Shown here: in pieces, positions 37,472-46,412 of the stretch
Position numbering within the stretch: position 1 is the stretch's first letter
Layout of the letters: each line of letters opens with the position of its first letter
Assembly (NCBI RefSeq): GCF_036812735.1
Contig: NZ_CP117523.1
Location: 2,108,001 to 2,172,000, forward strand
From: Terrisporobacter glycolicus ATCC 14880 = DSM 1288
Lineage (GTDB): Bacteria > Bacillota > Clostridia > Peptostreptococcales > Peptostreptococcaceae
Reading direction: 5' to 3'
DNA: 64,000 nucleotides
The notes under the pieces: model-generated
Database searches by the model: none
Told to the model about the DNA's origin: nothing
What the model saw: the letters and a program-made list of their open reading frames with translations, nothing else
Made by a program: the position numbers and the translations under genes

Positions 37472-38638
37472 TTACATTCCTAAAGCACCTTTAATAAGAT
37501 AAGCTACTGTAATACCCGCATAGTTACCGCAAGCTCCAGCTAGTACTCCCATCAAAAGACCTATATTTATAAGACCTTTCCACTGCGCACTTGATGCTAC
37601 TAAAGCTGCTGTTGGTCCATCTGATATAGCACCAACTATTGATAGTAAAACAAACTCATATTTAACTTTAAATAAACGAGTTATTATTAAATGTAATAAA
37701 GTACATCCTGCAACAACACAGAAACAGAATATAGTTATATATAAAGTTGATCCAAAGAATTGTTGTAAATCAACTGCAAATCCTATAGTTACTAAGAATA
37801 ATAACGCTATGTATAATCCTAAGTCAAAGTTTCCTCTAAGTTTTTTAACTTGTGGGAATTGAGCTACTATTATAGATATAGTTGTTATTAGTATTACTCT
37901 TCCTGCACTTCTGAATCCTTCACTGAAGAACATTCCTGCAAGTTGTGTAGCTATTGCAACTACTGTAAATCCTATAGCAAGCATCCAAGCTATATCTTGT
38001 ATACTCCACTCTTTAGAAGCCATAAGTTCTGTATGATCTCCATTACCTTCAAGCTCCTCTGGTGTATGGTGATAAGGCCATATTTTATTAAAGAATTTAG
38101 AGTTTCTTAAAATCGCTGGTGCTGCAAACATGAATATTAAAGTTGGTATACCTATTACATAGTCTGCTGCATTTGCTGCTGCTATTGTTTCACGAGCTGC
38201 ATCAAGTCCTACTGCTATAGCTGTAAGGTTTGAACTACCTCCTGTATATGTTCCTACGAACATCCCAGCAACTTTCCATCCTTCATCTATTTTCCCTCCG
38301 AAAACTAAACCAAATATAAATGCCATTACACAAACTGAAAATACAGCTGAACAAAGTGCTATTATAGGTTGTTTAGAAAGTTTTCTCATTTCTTTTAAAT
38401 CTAAACTAAGTAAACAAATACATATTGAAAGTGGTACACAATACCCTGATATAATTCCATATACCTCATGATTCACTGGTACTATTTTAAAATTTGAAAG
38501 TACTATACCTAATACTATAACTGTTAATGCTGGACCTAAAGATTTAAACATTTTAACTCTTTGTAGCCAAAATCCCATCGCTACTGTTAAAAACATTATT
38601 AACAGTAAAAAATCTGGTGTGTCAAAAAGTGTCTTCAT
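37472..38638 (-). CDS. DUF819 family membrane transporter
   Basis: A 388-residue protein with about ten membrane helices. The repeated glycine-rich segments GTYTGGSSNLTAIAVGLDA and SIVGAISDGPTAALVASS, plus the N-terminal MGFWLQRVKMFKSLGPAL, match DUF819 (PF05684), a carrier family often found beside dipeptide epimerase genes. A cytoplasmic loop near 180-210 is charged. It is likely to take up the dipeptide or amino acid product handled by the epimerase; that is inferred from context. The ATG follows GAGGGGGAG, 76 bases after the epimerase gene. Confidence 0.9.
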   Translation of the reverse strand: MKTLFDTPDFLLLIMFLTVAMGFWLQRVKMFKSLGPALTVIVLGIVLSNFKIVPVNHEVYGIISGYCVPLSICICLLSLDLKEMRKLSKQPIIALCSAVFSVCVMAFIFGLVFGGKIDEGWKVAGMFVGTYTGGSSNLTAIAVGLDAARETIAAANAADYVIGIPTLIFMFAAPAILRNSKFFNKIWPYHHTPEELEGNGDHTELMASKEWSIQDIAWMLAIGFTVVAIATQLAGMFFSEGFRSAGRVILITTISIIVAQFPQVKKLRGNFDLGLYIALLFLVTIGFAVDLQQFFGSTLYITIFCFCVVAGCTLLHLIITRLFKVKYEFVLLSIVGAISDGPTAALVASSAQWKGLINIGLLMGVLAGACGNYAGITVAYLIKGALGM

Positions 38639-38714
38639 TTTACTCCCCCTCGTTGTTATATTTAATATTTTTATCCTTTTTTATATTTGTAATATTCTGA
38701 ATTTAATTCATAAA

Positions 38715-39788
38715 TTAAAAATCAAATTCAATTCCTAATCCTGGCTTATCTAATAATGTAAAGATGTCTTTGTCTCTTTCAAATCCACCCTTCATTCCAT
38801 TATCAGGATCTACACAATACATGAAACTATCACAATCAGCTTCTGTTATGTTTTTCTTGGCTGCTACTAAACTTGCTCCAGCTGTTATAGCTATTTTTGT
38901 TTCAAGCATACAACCAACCATACATCTAACATCATTAGCTTCAGCTATAGCATTTATTTTTAATGCATTATAAAGTCCACCAGATTTCATAAGTTTAATA
39001 TTTAATATATCTGCTGCATCTATTTTACAAGCTTTTGCTGCATCCATTGGTGATTTAATAGTTTCATCTAACATAACTTTAAGGTTAACATTATCTCTTA
39101 TTCTTCTTGAATCAGCTAAATTCCAATATGGTAAACATTGTTCTACAGCTTCTACTCCAACTTTTTCAAATTCTTTAAGAACAGCTATTGCATCATTTAC
39201 ACAGTATCCTTGATTTGCATCTACACGTAAACGTATATCATTACCAACAGCTTGTCTTATTAATTGAAGCGCTTTAACATCATCACTAGGATTTATTCCT
39301 GCTTTAACTTTTAATATTCTAAAGCCATCTTCTATTACACTCTTTTTAGCTTTTAAAGCCATATTTTCAGGAGTATCTATACCTATTGTCATATCTGTTT
39401 GGATTTTATTATCATATCCACCAAGAACTTTATAAAGAGGTTGTCCCATTACTTTACCTTTTATATCATAAAGTGCTATATCTATAGCTGCTTTTGCTGC
39501 AGTGTTTCCAACTATTAATCTGTCCATTAAAACATGTATTCCTTCTATATTTAAAGGATCCATACCTATTAAACCACTTCTAAACATTTTTAATGTGTTA
39601 ACTACTCCGTCAACTGTTTCTCCTGTTACAGGAGCAAAAGGTGCTGCTTCACCTAAACCGTAATAGCCTTCATCTGTAACTATTTTTACTATCACATTAT
39701 CAGCATAATCTTGCACTGCAAATGCAATTTTAAAAGGTTCCTTTAAATCAATACGTAATTTTTCGATTTTAATATCAACTATTTTCAT
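38715..39788 (-). CDS. Dipeptide epimerase (enolase superfamily, AEE type)
   Basis: A 357-residue enzyme that would epimerise L-Ala-D/L-Glu or related dipeptides. The catalytic pair is Lys160 and Lys162 (ILKVKAG), the metal ligands are Asp190 (RVDANQG), Glu216 (AVEQCLP) and Asp241 (MLDETIKS), and the opposite base is Lys265 (NIKLMKSGG). These positions match the AEE/YkfB arrangement almost exactly. It acts in murein peptide recycling or peptide catabolism. The ATG follows GGGGAGGG. It is first in an operon with DUF819 and the S15 hydrolase, and divergent from an XRE-cupin regulator. Confidence 0.93.
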   Translation of the reverse strand: MKIVDIKIEKLRIDLKEPFKIAFAVQDYADNVIVKIVTDEGYYGLGEAAPFAPVTGETVDGVVNTLKMFRSGLIGMDPLNIEGIHVLMDRLIVGNTAAKAAIDIALYDIKGKVMGQPLYKVLGGYDNKIQTDMTIGIDTPENMALKAKKSVIEDGFRILKVKAGINPSDDVKALQLIRQAVGNDIRLRVDANQGYCVNDAIAVLKEFEKVGVEAVEQCLPYWNLADSRRIRDNVNLKVMLDETIKSPMDAAKACKIDAADILNIKLMKSGGLYNALKINAIAEANDVRCMVGCMLETKIAITAGASLVAAKKNITEADCDSFMYCVDPDNGMKGGFERDKDIFTLLDKPGLGIEFDF

Positions 39789-40216
39789 TATTTTCCCTCC
39801 CCATGTTTACACATGCTAAAATATTTTCTTTATTTTGTAAATATTTTATAAAAATTCATGTCAAATACAATTTTTATTTGTCAGAATTTTTTAATATTTG
39901 TTAGTATAATATTACTCTAGTTTTTTTATTATTTCAATAAAAATGTTATATTTTTTTACAAATATAAAAATTTTATATATAAATACTATCATAACACCTA
40001 TAAATCATCCTTTATAACTATATTTTTCTATATACCCACCCGTTTTTTTCATATTTATAAAAAATAAACTATGATTTTAAGTATATATATAAATAATAGA
40101 ATTATTATTGTTTTATTAACATAGGTTTTATGTTAAAATTAAAGTGAAGTTTTAGTTATAAGCATTACATCTTAATATAAAAATTAAAATGAATAGCTTA
40201 GATAAGAGGAGTAATA
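39789..40216. other. Divergent control region of the dipeptide locus
   Basis: 428 bases, extremely A+T-rich, with no ORF. It carries the promoters of the epimerase operon and the XRE-cupin gene and the inverted repeat at 40116-40136. Nothing else is recognised. Confidence 0.6.
40116..40136. promoter_or_regulatory. Inverted repeat, candidate operator of the XRE-cupin regulator
   Basis: TTAACATA-GGTTT-TATGTTAA: perfect eight-base arms, 81 bases before the regulator's ATG. It lies in the shared upstream region, as expected for autoregulation. Confidence 0.55.
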
Positions 40217-40786
40217 ATGCTTGGAGAAAAAATCAGAAATTTTAGAAAAAACAAGAGTATAACTATACAAGAAATGGCAGATTCAACAGGTTTATCTATT
40301 GGATATATATCACAAGTTGAAAGAAATTTAGTAGACCCATCACTATCTTCACTTAGGAAAATATCAGCCGCTTTAGATATACCAACTTATTTACTTATGG
40401 AAGTAGAAAAAAATAATAATGACCTTACTATAAGAAAAGATAATATTCTTATAATGAAGCAACCAAAATCTACTATAGAGTACCATTGCCTTACTCCTAT
40501 GCCTGACGAGAATTTTATACCAAAATCCCTTGTGATTAGATTTAAATTAAATGCTAATAGTAAGGATGGAGATATACCTGTAGTTCATGAAAGTGAAGAG
40601 ATTATAATGGTTGAGAAAGGTAATCTGATTATTCATACTGGAGATGAGACTGTCGAGCTTATGCAAGGTGACTCCACTATAATCAAAGGAAACATACCTC
40701 ATATTGTAGAAAATAAGGGTGATGAAGAGGCAGTTGCTATATCTATATTTACACCTGCTTTATGGAAGTTTCCTTACAAAAAATAA
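40217..40786 (+). CDS. XRE-type regulator with C-terminal cupin domain
   Basis: A 189-residue regulator. Helix-turn-helix is at residues about 5-60 (MADSTGLSIGYISQVERNLV) and a cupin barrel follows (about 115-185: VVHESEEIIMVEKGNLIIHT and ADGDSTIIKGNIPHI-like). This two-domain layout is common in regulators of amino acid and peptide catabolism, where the cupin senses a small ligand. The ATG follows AGAGGAG. It is divergent from the dipeptide epimerase operon, which it probably regulates through 40116-40136. A terminator at 40802-40837 follows. Confidence 0.92.
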   Translation: MLGEKIRNFRKNKSITIQEMADSTGLSIGYISQVERNLVDPSLSSLRKISAALDIPTYLLMEVEKNNNDLTIRKDNILIMKQPKSTIEYHCLTPMPDENFIPKSLVIRFKLNANSKDGDIPVVHESEEIIMVEKGNLIIHTGDETVELMQGDSTIIKGNIPHIVENKGDEEAVAISIFTPALWKFPYKK

Positions 40787-40801
40787 ATACTTTCTTAATA
40801 C

Positions 40802-40837
40802 AAAAAAACTGACACCTAACGGTCGTCAGTTTTTTTG
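40802..40837. terminator. Bidirectional terminator
   Basis: ACTGAC and GTCAGT arms extended by seven A and seven T residues. It ends the XRE-cupin gene; the stop codon of the convergent zinc-ribbon gene lies in its loop. Confidence 0.85.
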
Positions 40838-41022
40838 TATTCAAATTTACTACCACAGTTTGGGCAAACTAATTCTGGCATTGATTCATCTTCTAACGAA
40901 GCTACCGCTCCAAAACCAAATATTATATCTTCTCTAAATTCTTCAATAAGAAATTCAGCTACTCCTTTTTCAAATCCACATGAATTACATTCATAGTCAT
41001 ATAGTTTTTGCCCAATACTCAT
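40816..41022 (-). CDS. Small zinc-ribbon protein
   Basis: A 68-residue protein with two CxxC pairs (CNSCG near residue 12 and CPNCG near residue 54), as in rubredoxin-like or HypA-like zinc ribbons, separated by an acidic middle. No other domain is present. The ATG at 41022 has only a weak ribosome site (AGAGAA). The stop codon lies in the terminator loop. It could be a nickel/zinc chaperone-like or regulatory protein; its short length does not allow a firm assignment. Confidence 0.7.
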   Translation of the reverse strand: MSIGQKLYDYECNSCGFEKGVAEFLIEEFREDIIFGFGAVASLEDESMPELVCPNCGSKFEYKKTDDR

Positions 41023-41188
41023 TTCTCTAATTCTTTTAACATCATATTTCTCCTGAAATCACTTTATTTAATATATTGGGCTAATTTCTGCCCATTCCAA
41101 GGAATATTTTCTCACATACTTACTCATATCACTATTATACACAAGTTTTCCATATGTTTGAGTGCAATATAATCTCCTAACATGTAAA

Positions 41189-41227
41189 AAAGCCAATAAC
41201 TAAAATTTAATTTTAGTTATTGGCTTT
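41189..41227. terminator. Terminator of TauE/SafE gene
   Basis: Perfect 17-base arms (AAAGCCAATAACTAAAA and its complement) with a five-base loop, just past the transporter stop codon. Confidence 0.9.
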
Positions 41228-41235
41228 CCATTTAT

Positions 41236-42129
41236 TTAACTTGCTTGATTTTCAAGTTTATTTTCATCATCTTTTTTAACTGCTGATTTGAACATAGTAA
41301 CTGCTGTGTAAAGTACTACTACAACTACTAACCAGTTTAACCAGTATACTGGAAGATTAGTAACAAATAATATTGCAAGTACTGAACCTACTATACCACC
41401 TAGAGTTATACCCATAGATACTTCTCTTACATAAGCTCCTTCTTTAACGAACTTAGTACAAGCTATTGGTCCAACAAATGCACATGATCCCATCATTATT
41501 GGGAATGCTGCCTTTGGATTCATTCCAAGAAGTGCAACCATTGCCATACATGGTGCATATAATCCTATACCTGCAGTCATTAATGCTCCAAGTACAAAGT
41601 TACCTACAACACCTATTATTAATTTACTTCCTTCAAGTCCTATTGCATCTCCACCTGCTGGCATTACTCCTAATTGTTTTGCTACTAGTAATCCTGCTGT
41701 TGCAAATAAAGCTACTCCCATAGTTAACTGAACTTTCTTTTCTGGTAATTTAGATATTACTCCTGCTCCTATCCAAGAACCTACTACTGCAGCAACTATC
41801 ATACATATTAATGTAAATATATCGATTTCTATTGCTGTTAATGACATAAGTGCTTGTGCTACCATTGGTAGTGCATGAGCTACGTTTAATGTTCCTGGTA
41901 ATAATTTATCAGGCACGTTAACCTTCTTGTCAAATTTTAAAATTGCTGTTGTTGTTGCAAATGATCCTACCCCAATTGCATCTAGGAAATCTGTTATAAA
42001 TCCTATGATTAAACTTTTCTTAAAAATACCATTGTTAGCTGCATTTCTGTTTTTTCTAAAGTCATTTACATAGACTGTTGAAAATCCTGCTGAAATTACT
42101 GCTATTGCCCCTAAAATTGCTTTTAACAT
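41236..42129 (-). CDS. TauE/SafE-family sulfite/organosulfonate exporter-like protein
   Basis: A 297-residue membrane protein with about eight helices. Family markers are the paired glycine-rich repeats GFITDFLDAIGVGSFATT and GIGLYAPCMAMVALLGMN, matching the TSUP (TauE/SafE) fold that exports small anions such as sulfite or sulfoacetate. The frame is open from 42171, but that upstream part is unsupported; the ATG at 42129 has AAGGG about 12 bases upstream. The upstream region carries a TATAAT-like box (near 42170). It is a single-gene unit with a strong terminator. The substrate is not determined. Confidence 0.85.
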   Translation of the reverse strand: MLKAILGAIAVISAGFSTVYVNDFRKNRNAANNGIFKKSLIIGFITDFLDAIGVGSFATTTAILKFDKKVNVPDKLLPGTLNVAHALPMVAQALMSLTAIEIDIFTLICMIVAAVVGSWIGAGVISKLPEKKVQLTMGVALFATAGLLVAKQLGVMPAGGDAIGLEGSKLIIGVVGNFVLGALMTAGIGLYAPCMAMVALLGMNPKAAFPIMMGSCAFVGPIACTKFVKEGAYVREVSMGITLGGIVGSVLAILFVTNLPVYWLNWLVVVVVLYTAVTMFKSAVKKDDENKLENQAS

Positions 42130-42352
42130 AATTATTTTGCCCTTCTTTCTTTTATTTATTGTCGCGAACAAATTATATCACCTTCGAAAATGTTTTCCAA
42201 TAGTATTAATATTTTTTTATATATATTTTTTACTTATTTTATATATATTTTAACAATCATAAAATTCTAATATTTTACATTATTTAGAAAAATATAAAAA
42301 TTAGGTAAGAGTCAGAAAATTTATTTATTTTGGAAATTATAGAAAGATTAAC

Positions 42353-43138
42353 CTATATAATCTTTTTCATTTTTCCTATTGAACTTAATGGTATTACATG
42401 AGGTACGTCGTTATCATCCATATAAATCCTTGATTTAACATGATATACATCTTTGATCATTTTTTCTGTGAAAATTTTTTTAGGATGACCACTGTCATAT
42501 AAACTTCCATCATTTATCACAATTATTTCGTCTGCAAAACGTGCTGCTAAATCCAAGTGATGAAGGGTAATTAATGTGGTAAAATTATTTTTTTCAGTTA
42601 ATTCTTTCAAAAGTTCTAACATTTCAAATTGATGATTCAAATCCAATGCACTAGTGGGCTCGTCTAGTATTAAAATATCTGGTTCTTTTACTAATGCTTG
42701 TGCTATAAATACTAGCTGTCTTTGACCTCCACTAAGTTCTCCTATATTTCTAGATGCAAATTCTTCTATGCCTAATTGTTTCATTACTTCATGAACTTTT
42801 TCAATATCTTTGTCTGACACCTTAAAAGATAAAGAGTTCATTCTTCCTAGCAAAATAACTTCAAATACATTTAATACAGCTCTACAATCATTATTTTGTG
42901 AAAGATAACTTATTATTTTTGTAAACTCATCATTTTTATATTCATTTATAGGCTTATTATTTAATAAAATATTGCCATTACCTTTTAGGCTGCCCGTTAT
43001 ATTTTTTAGCAATGTTGATTTACCTGTTCCATTAGCACCGATTATTGCTGTTACTTTTCCAGTCTGTGCAGTAAAATTTATATTATTTAATACATATTTA
43101 TCTTTATATCTAAAACTTAGATTCTCCACATTTATCAT
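42353..43138 (-). CDS. Iron-siderophore-type ABC transporter ATPase
   Basis: A 261-residue ATPase of the FecE/BtuD group. Walker A is GANGTGKST, the signature is LSGGQRQ, Walker B is ILILDEPT, and the switch His is in TLHHLDLA. The start ATG overlaps the permease stop by one base. It energises import of a chelated metal or corrinoid with the permease at 43138-44184 and binding protein at 44198-45364. It is last in the operon. The C-terminal 40 residues (MKDVYHVKSRIYMDDNDV) are usual for the family. Confidence 0.94.
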   Translation of the reverse strand: MINVENLSFRYKDKYVLNNINFTAQTGKVTAIIGANGTGKSTLLKNITGSLKGNGNILLNNKPINEYKNDEFTKIISYLSQNNDCRAVLNVFEVILLGRMNSLSFKVSDKDIEKVHEVMKQLGIEEFASRNIGELSGGQRQLVFIAQALVKEPDILILDEPTSALDLNHQFEMLELLKELTEKNNFTTLITLHHLDLAARFADEIIVINDGSLYDSGHPKKIFTEKMIKDVYHVKSRIYMDDNDVPHVIPLSSIGKMKKII

Positions 43139-44184
43139 TAAAAATAACCTCTTTTCTTAGTTAGTATAAGAGAAAAGAAAAATGGTACACCTATTATTGC
43201 TGTAACTATACCTATTGGGAATATTGCACCTGATTTTATTATTTTACTACCTATTGATGCTAGTGATAATATGCCAGCTCCACATATGGCTGACATAGGT
43301 AAGAAAAATCTTTGATCTTCTCCAACTAGTATTCTAGATATATGTGGTCCTACAATTCCAATAAAACCTATAGTTCCAACAAATGATACTGCTACAGATG
43401 TTATTATAGAAATTGTTATAAATGACTTAAACCTAAGTCTTTCAACATTTACTCCAAGTCCTGCTGCTTTTTCATCTCCTAACTTTAAGGCTGTAAGTTT
43501 CCAAGATTCTTTTATCATAATTGGAAATATTATAATGAAAACAACAAACACAACAGGTATATTGCTCCAATTAGCTTTTGTAAGACTTCCTAATGTCCAA
43601 AATACAATATTTTGTAAGGCTTCAGGTGATGCTACATATTGCATAAGTGACTGTAATGCTTGAAATAAAAATAATAAACCTATACCTGCAAGTACCATTG
43701 TTTCTGATGTGAATTTTTTTGCTTTGCTAATTAAATATATTAATAAACTAGCAATAGATGAAAATACAAAAGCACTCACAGGAACCATAAAGTCACCCAA
43801 AAACTTTAGTGTACCTAATCCTGTTACAATTGCTAATGATGCCCCAAATCCAGCTCCAGCAGAAATTCCTAAAGTATAAGGACTTGCTAGTGGATTATCT
43901 AGTATGGTCTGCATACCCGCTCCTGCAATGCCCAGTGACGCTCCTACAATTAGTGCCATCAATGCTGTTGGTAGTCTTAGTGTCCAAATTATAACATTTG
44001 TATTTTGTGCCACATCTGGTGAATGAATCAAAGATAAAATTACATCTTTTAAAGATAACATAGCTGGTCCTACTAATATGTCTGTTATAAAACTTATAAA
44101 GCATATAGTAATTCCCAAAGCTAAAAATATTACTTTCTTTTTACTTTCCTTTCTATATTCAAACTTCTCCACTTTTAATTCCAT
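43138..44184 (-). CDS. FecCD-family ABC transporter permease
   Basis: A 348-residue permease with about ten helices, the norm for FecCD/BtuC proteins. Recognised segments are LRLPTALMALIVGASLGIAGAGMQ, here given as its parts LRLPTALMALIVG and GAGMQTILDNPLASPYTLGI, and FVGTIGFIGIVGPHISRIL near residue 270. It would work as a homodimer. The ATG follows AGAGGAAAATATT. It lies 13 bases after the binding protein gene. The imported substrate is probably a metal chelate; which one is not readable. Confidence 0.94.
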   Translation of the reverse strand: MELKVEKFEYRKESKKKVIFLALGITICFISFITDILVGPAMLSLKDVILSLIHSPDVAQNTNVIIWTLRLPTALMALIVGASLGIAGAGMQTILDNPLASPYTLGISAGAGFGASLAIVTGLGTLKFLGDFMVPVSAFVFSSIASLLIYLISKAKKFTSETMVLAGIGLLFLFQALQSLMQYVASPEALQNIVFWTLGSLTKANWSNIPVVFVVFIIIFPIMIKESWKLTALKLGDEKAAGLGVNVERLRFKSFITISIITSVAVSFVGTIGFIGIVGPHISRILVGEDQRFFLPMSAICGAGILSLASIGSKIIKSGAIFPIGIVTAIIGVPFFFSLILTKKRGYF

Positions 44185-44197
44185 TAATATTTTCCTC

Positions 44198-45364
44198 TTA
44201 TTTTAATTTTGTAAACCATAATCCTCCAAATTCATATGGTAAGAATTTTTCATAGAATTCTTTTAATGTAGCTTTTGGATCTGTATCTTTAAATTCATCT
44301 GGATAGAATGTTTTTGCCAGATACTCTATTACTGCACAGTCATACACTTCTCTGCTAATAGCATGGTGCATTGAGTAAACTTCTTTATTTTTCACAGCTT
44401 TTAAATTAGACCACCCATCCCTTTTAGTAAAAGCTTTTAACAATTCTTGTGAATCTTTTTCATTTGCATCAAATCCTAATCGCATAGAGTTACTTTTTTC
44501 TGGCCAATATGATCCTGTTATCATGATTATGTCTGGATCTTTTGTTAAAAGTAATTCTGGATTTATTGGTTCTGCTTCTTTTATTACTCCATCAGTTATT
44601 AAATCTGCACCACATTTTTTAGCTAACATTCCCCATGAATAGTCTCCAAAAGAGTTTCCATATTCTTTTGGGCCACCCATTCCAACTTCTATGTACACAC
44701 TTGGTTTTTTAGACTTGATTTTATCAATACGGTCATATACCGCTGTTACTTTTTTATTGTAATAATCTATTATTTCACTTGCTCTATCTTCATACCCTAA
44801 TATTTTCCCCATAATAGATATTGTTTGTTTATGTTTTTCTAAATCTTCAGAATGATAATCTGTGTATACTACTTGTATTCCTGCTGCTTCTAGTTTAGGT
44901 TGTACACTTTGCTGTGCTGTTTTCTTTAAATCCATTGGGAAAAATGCTACCTCTGCACCTTGAGAAATGGCTAGCTCTGTGTTAAATGTATCATCATCTA
45001 TACTTCCTATATCAGGAATTTTCTCCAACTCTGGAATATCTTTTTTAAACTGATTCCACATATCTAATCTATAATTTTTTAATCCTGCATCCATACCAAC
45101 GATTATATTGCTTACATCTTTGCCTGCTAGTGCCGATATGGTCATAAAGCCTCCTCCCGAACCACTCCACTGAACTACCGCTTTTTTTGCTACCTTATCA
45201 AAAGTAACTTTACGACCTGCCAAATCCGTTATTTCTATTTTTTTACTAGAATTGCTATTTTCTTTATTATTACTATTTGTAGAACCACATCCACTTAATA
45301 GACTCATACTTATCATCATCATTGATAAAACTATTGAAAGTATTTTACATCTCTTTTTCTTCAT
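44198..45364 (-). CDS. Metal-chelate binding lipoprotein of ABC transporter
   Basis: A 388-residue type III periplasmic-binding-fold lipoprotein. Signal MKKKRCKILSIVLSMMMISM ends in the lipobox LLSGC, with Cys26 lipidated. Then a Ser/Asn linker (27-42) and the domain opening IEITDLAGRKVTFDKVAKKA, normal for FepB/BtuF relatives. A long interdomain helix begins near ISIMGKILGYEDRASEII. The ATG follows AGGGGGATAAAG. It is preceded by the methyltransferase gene (16-base gap) and followed by permease and ATPase, all cotranscribed. Confidence 0.93.
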   Translation of the reverse strand: MKKKRCKILSIVLSMMMISMSLLSGCGSTNSNNKENSNSSKKIEITDLAGRKVTFDKVAKKAVVQWSGSGGGFMTISALAGKDVSNIIVGMDAGLKNYRLDMWNQFKKDIPELEKIPDIGSIDDDTFNTELAISQGAEVAFFPMDLKKTAQQSVQPKLEAAGIQVVYTDYHSEDLEKHKQTISIMGKILGYEDRASEIIDYYNKKVTAVYDRIDKIKSKKPSVYIEVGMGGPKEYGNSFGDYSWGMLAKKCGADLITDGVIKEAEPINPELLLTKDPDIIMITGSYWPEKSNSMRLGFDANEKDSQELLKAFTKRDGWSNLKAVKNKEVYSMHHAISREVYDCAVIEYLAKTFYPDEFKDTDPKATLKEFYEKFLPYEFGGLWFTKLK

Positions 45365-45380
45365 CTTTATCCCCCTATTA

Positions 45381-46211
45381 TTAAATTATGTTTTCTTTAT
45401 TCCACCATATAACAGCAGATTTTGAACTCACCAAACATTTTCCATCTATTGCATTTTTTTCAACTGCTTCACGAATTTTTTCTTCTATTTCTGGAGTTAC
45501 TTTTTCATCATACTCTTCCGTCATGATTTTTTGACAGCTTATCTCGTCTTCTATGGAGCGTTCACATCTATAGTCAATCATAGTAACATTTGGACATCTT
45601 CCTTTTGCAAATAACAAATTGAAAAGCACTTGAAATTCATCAAAATCCACTTTATTTTTTCTTACACCAATACTTTCCTTTATTTTGTCGTATGATTTTC
45701 CATCAGTTGGAATACTCGCTATTATGGCACAATATTTTTTCGAGATTTCCTCCATTTTTAAAATTTCAGGCCATACATCTTCAAACATCCATAAAACTAA
45801 TGATACTGTTACTAAGTCGTATTTATTTTTTATTGATTCACTTGGCACATCTTCCAATACATTTTCTATTATGTCAAAATTAGAAATTTCTTTTTCCTTG
45901 GCATTTTCTTGTAATATTTTAATCATTTCTTTAGATGGCTCTAACGCTGTAACCCATTTTGCTTTTTTTGCAAAAGGTATTACAAATGATCCTGGACCCG
46001 CTCCAATATCTAGAACTGAAGATTCAGATGTGATAATATCATTGAGGGCTTGTTGAACTTTTCTACCAAAATCGTAATCATTACTTTTTCTCATTTTCGA
46101 AAAATCTTTTGCTCTTTTATCCCAATAATCTATTTTGGGATTAGCTTTAATTTTAGCTTTTCTTTCTCTAAATTTTTCTTTCCACTTTTCTTCCCAATAA
46201 ACACTACTCAT
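45381..46211 (-). CDS. Class I SAM-dependent methyltransferase
   Basis: A 276-residue methyltransferase. The SAM-binding loop is VLDIGAGPGSFVIPFAK (about residues 70-86), followed by the acidic end of strand 2 (ALEPSKEMI) and motif VSLVLWMFED. The frame runs to 46235, but AGGGGGAAATTCA properly spaces the ATG at 46211. It heads a metal-chelate ABC operon, which suggests it modifies or processes the imported ligand, or relates to its use; a direct enzyme-substrate link is not shown. A hairpin (46236-46273) and a promoter (46318-46347) precede it in an attenuator-like layout. Confidence 0.85.
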   Translation of the reverse strand: MSSVYWEEKWKEKFRERKAKIKANPKIDYWDKRAKDFSKMRKSNDYDFGRKVQQALNDIITSESSVLDIGAGPGSFVIPFAKKAKWVTALEPSKEMIKILQENAKEKEISNFDIIENVLEDVPSESIKNKYDLVTVSLVLWMFEDVWPEILKMEEISKKYCAIIASIPTDGKSYDKIKESIGVRKNKVDFDEFQVLFNLLFAKGRCPNVTMIDYRCERSIEDEISCQKIMTEEYDEKVTPEIEEKIREAVEKNAIDGKCLVSSKSAVIWWNKENII

Positions 46212-46235
46212 TGAATTTCCCCCTTTTTTAAACAA

Positions 46236-46273
46236 AAAAAGTCATGAATCCCCTAAGGTCTTCATGACTTTTT
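46236..46273 (-). terminator. Hairpin terminator or attenuator before the methyltransferase
   Basis: Perfect 13-base arms AAAAAGTCATGAA and TTCATGACTTTTT, with a T-run on the minus strand, ending about 24 bases before the methyltransferase ATG. It follows the stop of 46413-47489, but also lies inside the leader of any transcript begun at 46318-46347, because there is no room for a promoter after it. Confidence 0.8.
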
Positions 46274-46317
46274 CAATAGTTTCAAAACTATACACTATGT
46301 TCTATTTTCTTAACTAT

Positions 46318-46347
46318 ATAGTAAGCATTCTTTATTTATATTGTCAA
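46318..46347 (-). promoter_or_regulatory. Promoter of the methyltransferase-ABC operon
   Basis: TTGACA (complement of 46342-46347), 18 bases, TACTAT (complement of 46318-46323). Both fit the vegetative consensus. Transcription would start near 46310 and read through a small hairpin (ATAGTTTTGAAACTAT) and the terminator-like hairpin. Confidence 0.65.
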
Positions 46348-46412
46348 TATTTTTATATTTTCATTAAAATTCCCTAATCAAATTACCAGATTATATGATA
46401 AATTTTTATTTC

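Noticed and set aside
39120..39132. A 13-base match to the CRISPR repeat core (ATTCCAATATGGT) inside the dipeptide epimerase gene.
   Set aside because: It lies in a well-conserved coding region with no second repeat around it; a chance match in A+T-rich DNA.
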